A program made the position numbers and the translations under genes. A stretch of DNA of 7,355 nt from an uncultured Chloroflexaceae bacterium (GTDB lineage Bacteria; Chloroflexota; Chloroflexia; Chloroflexales; Chloroflexaceae): NCBI GenBank assembly GCA_937141995.1, contig CAKZQX010000223.1, positions 1 through 7,355 on the forward strand. Direction: 5' to 3'. Shown here one piece after another: positions 5,808-7,355 of the stretch. The notes beneath the pieces were generated by a model. It was not told the DNA's origin. It made no database searches and saw nothing but the letters and a program-made list of their open reading frames with translations. Every line of letters starts with the position of its first letter. Within the stretch, counting starts at the first letter, position 1.

Positions 5808-5813
5808 TTATCC

Positions 5814-6150
5814 AATAAGCAACGGTTTCAGCTACGTAACTAGTCGAAACATAGTCCTATGGCAACCTCACCCATAAGCACGAGGAAGCCCGGACAACTA
5901 GCGTATCCCCATCTTGTTGGATAACTCGGCGTCTGCATTTCATTCCGGCCCATGTCAGGCCTCTGCTGGTGGAAGGTAACACCCACAAAGCAGTCTCGTA
6001 GTATACCCTCCACATAGATAACGGAACCTCCGCGCAGCGAAGATGCGGCTCGGAGCGCTAATCTGGTACAGATACGGTTACAATTCTACATTTTTAGCGC
6101 CAACGACGCTCGCCTGGCCCTCAATGATGTGAGGACTATTGGCGGGCGTT
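5814..6150 (+). ncRNA. Candidate structured RNA of unknown family
   Basis: This stretch holds no convincing ORF but follows a strong promoter and contains many possible helices. 5808-5819 can pair with 5913-5924 (12 pairs, one G-U; part of the left strand lies before the likely start). Others are GTTTC/GAAAC (5825-5829/5846-5850), TATGG/CCATA (5858-5862/5872-5876), CTGCT+GTGG with CCAC+AGCAG (5963-5993), CTCCG+CGCA with TGCG+CGGAG (6028-6055), GCGCTAA/TTAGCGC (6055-6061/6094-6100) and a nine-pair stem 6106-6114/6141-6149 with an inner CCTCA/TGAGG. The last stem is followed by TTTGCGTTCTT, a weak T-rich tract that could end the transcript. No match to RNase P RNA, tmRNA, SRP RNA, 6S RNA or a riboswitch could be made by eye. 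It might instead be the 5' part of a long gltB leader. Confidence 0.35.
6106..6149 (+). terminator. Stable stem-loop, possible end of the upstream transcript
   Basis: ACGCTCGCC (6106-6114) pairs with GGCGGGCGT (6141-6149), nine pairs with one G-U. CCTCA (6119-6123) pairs with TGAGG (6130-6134) inside it. The following bases are T-rich but interrupted by G and C, so as an intrinsic terminator it is weak. Confidence 0.3.
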
Positions 6151-6227
6151 TGCGTTCTTCAGAAATAACCCGGGGATATGATAAGCTGGTTTAGCGTTTT
6201 GCGCATACGCCACATCCACGTATGATG

Positions 6228-6403
6228 TCGTCCAGGAAAAAAGCATTGCATGCTGCGCCCGTACAACAATGCGATAACCCTTAACAATTCGTCCAGGGTG
6301 ATTATAAAGCGCAGGGACGCAATTGCGCCCATATAATATACGTAGTGGCCCTTAACAATCCGTCCAGGGTGATCATTCCTGCATCGTCGCTCCAGGAAAA
6401 GCT
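6228..6403 (+). repeat. Repeated TCCAGG boxes upstream of gltB
   Basis: Four copies of a TCCAGG core occur in two types. Type A is TCGTCCAGGAAAAAAGC (6228-6244) and TCGCTCCAGGAAAAGC (6387-6402). Type B is a 25-base block at 6278-6302 and 6349-6373, identical except for one base, reading CCCTTAACAAT, then CGTCCAGGGTGAT. The order is A-B-B-A. Each B copy can form a small CCCT/AGGG hairpin. The position, ending 29 bases before the gltB start codon, suggests operators or leader structures controlling gltB; no known regulator's site was recognised. Confidence 0.7.
6281..6308 (+). promoter_or_regulatory. gltB: Candidate gltB promoter
   Basis: TTAACA (6281-6286), a 16-base gap and TATAAA (6303-6308) make a plausible sigma-70-type promoter, with a predicted start near 6315 and a leader of about 117 bases. 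The -35 box and spacer lie within the first type-B repeat. The second repeat copy carries the same TTAACA but no matching -10 box, so it may be only a binding site. TATAAT at 6332-6337 is an alternative -10 box without a good -35 partner. Confidence 0.4.
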
Positions 6404-6419
6404 ACCCCTTGTATTTAGT

Positions 6420-6425
6420 AAGGTG
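6420..6425 (+). promoter_or_regulatory. gltB: gltB ribosome binding site
   Basis: AAGGTG six bases before the ATG at 6432 supports this start. The start also places the catalytic cysteine at residue 23, consistent with a short N-terminal propeptide. Confidence 0.6.
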
Positions 6426-6431
6426 TAAGTT

Positions 6432-7355
6432 ATGCAAGTTCCCGCTCACAGCATTCTTCAGCGCACGTTGTACGATCCATGGTTTGAACACGACGGCTGT
6501 GGTATCGGTTTTGTGGCCCGCATCAGCGGTCGGCCCGGTCATGATGTTTTACAGATGGCGCTGACTGCGGTCAGCAATCTGGAGCATCGGGGTGCTGTGG
6601 CTGATGACGCCAAGACGGGTGATGGTGCCGGTGTATTAACCCGGCTCCCTCGGCCGCTGCTGATGCGTGAATTGGAACGCCAGGGAATTCAGGTCGATGC
6701 CGCCGATCTGGCCGTCGGTATGCTCTTCTTGCCCCAGGATGCGGCCGCGGCTGCGGCCAGTTGCCGGATTATTACCCAGGCATTGACGGAGCGTGATCTT
6801 GCAGTGCTGGCCTGGCGCGATCTGCCGATTAATGAAGAGGCGCTGGGACAGCGGGCCCGTGCGATGATGCCCCAGTTTCGCCAGGTGATTATTGGCCGGG
6901 GGGCCGATCTGGATGACCAGGCCTACGAGCATCGGCTTTTCCTGGCGCGAAAGGCGATGGAGACGGCCTTTCAGGAACAAGATCTGGCAACGTACATCCC
7001 CTCGCTCTCATCTCGCACGATTGTTTACAAAGGCCTGATGCTCGGTTCATGTCTGTCCAGTTTCTTTTGCGATTTGCAAGATCCTGACTACACCACCTCC
7101 ATCGCGGTCTATCATCAGCGCTACTCGACCAACACGTTTCCTACATGGGATCGCGCGCAGCCCTTCCGTATGCTCTCGCACAACGGCGAGATTAACACCT
7201 TGCAGGGCAATGTTAACTGGATGCGCGCTCGCGAGCAGATGCTAAACTTCCCGGTGCTGACCGGCGCGGGCAGCGGTGAGCCGGTTGCCCCGGTGATCGA
7301 CGCGAACGGCAGCGACTCGGCCATGCTTGACAACGCCCTGGCACTGCTAGTGCTC
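6432..7355 (+). CDS. gltB: Glutamate synthase large subunit, N-terminal part (cut by window edge)
   Basis: The 308 visible codons are open to the right edge and form the class-II glutamine amidotransferase domain of glutamate synthase. This enzyme makes two glutamates from glutamine and 2-oxoglutarate in the GS-GOGAT route of ammonia assimilation. C23 in DGCGIGFVA is the expected catalytic cysteine; residues 1-22 would be the propeptide removed on maturation. Other family landmarks are NLEHRGAVADDAKTGDGAGV, VYHQRYSTNTFPTWDRAQPF (about 226-245) and LSHNGEINTLQGN (about 248-260). The full protein is usually about 1,500 residues, so about four fifths lies outside. Whether the electron donor is NAD(P)H through a small subunit or ferredoxin cannot be judged from this part. 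The gene is divergent from the glycosyltransferase and has an unusually long, repeat-rich upstream region. Confidence 0.96.
   Translation, partial: MQVPAHSILQRTLYDPWFEHDGCGIGFVARISGRPGHDVLQMALTAVSNLEHRGAVADDAKTGDGAGVLTRLPRPLLMRELERQGIQVDAADLAVGMLFLPQDAAAAAASCRIITQALTERDLAVLAWRDLPINEEALGQRARAMMPQFRQVIIGRGADLDDQAYEHRLFLARKAMETAFQEQDLATYIPSLSSRTIVYKGLMLGSCLSSFFCDLQDPDYTTSIAVYHQRYSTNTFPTWDRAQPFRMLSHNGEINTLQGNVNWMRAREQMLNFPVLTGAGSGEPVAPVIDANGSDSAMLDNALALLVL

Noticed and set aside
5859..5924. 21-codon ORF starting ATGGCAACC after the strong promoter
   Set aside because: No ribosome binding site, no recognisable leader-peptide pattern, and it lies within pairing segments of the proposed RNA.
5955..5993. 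SRP RNA helix 8, suggested by GTCAGG ... GGAA ... AGCAG
   Set aside because: The distance between the GTCAGG and AGCAG strands is far too long for the conserved short hairpin with a GGAA tetraloop.
5879..6100. RNase P RNA, suggested by GAGGAAGCCCGGAC and GGTAACACCC
   Set aside because: The universally conserved GAGGAAAGTCC core is altered and the later conserved ACAGAA and CGGCTTA regions are missing.
6178..6225. 15-codon ORF upstream of gltB with GGGG close to its ATG
   Set aside because: The spacing of GGGG to ATG is too short, the peptide shows no Gln/Glu codon run expected of an attenuator, and no partner hairpin was clear.
6228..6431. Glutamine (glnA-type) riboswitch in the gltB leader
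   Set aside because: Considered because of the gene, but the conserved core could not be matched; the region is better described as repeated boxes.

Overview
The window looks like chromosomal DNA of a Chloroflexota bacterium, probably a filamentous anoxygenic phototroph of the Chloroflexales. This is an inference from GC-rich coding sequence, a very large soluble multi-sensor NarL-type histidine kinase, its V4R domain and the general look of the proteins; no marker gene proves it. 

Layout on the minus strand, in transcription order: a GT4-type glycosyltransferase (5674-4235); a 532-base gene-free gap (3703-4234) almost filled by a large imperfect palindrome; a sensor histidine kinase (3702-1171); its NarL/LuxR-type response regulator (1174-533), overlapping the kinase by 4 bases; and a receiver-domain protein (368 to beyond the left edge). 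On the plus strand, after a 757-base gene-free gap (5675-6431), the glutamate synthase large subunit gene gltB starts at 6432 and runs off the right edge. 

The kinase and regulator are a co-translated two-component pair. The kinase carries an XylR_N/V4R-like sensory front end, then coiled coil, PAS, GAF, HisKA_3 and HATPase_c. The second receiver protein downstream may be a further target or modulator of the same kinase. The glycosyltransferase and gltB have no evident functional link to the pair. 

The most unusual material is non-coding. (1) Positions 3720-4131 are two inverted copies of a unit of about 206 bases, with a hairpin at the centre of symmetry (about 3926). Parts of the arms are identical (15 and 20 bases), whereas the two side hairpins sit at mirror positions, keep their fold and apex, and have unrelated stem sequences. 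(2) A near-consensus sigma-70-type promoter at 5779-5807 fires rightward into about 340 bases with no convincing ORF but at least six possible helices, a candidate for an unidentified structured RNA. (3) Directly upstream of gltB lies a set of repeated boxes (6228-6403) that overlap a possible gltB promoter. No tRNA, rRNA, CRISPR array, transposase or integrase gene was seen.
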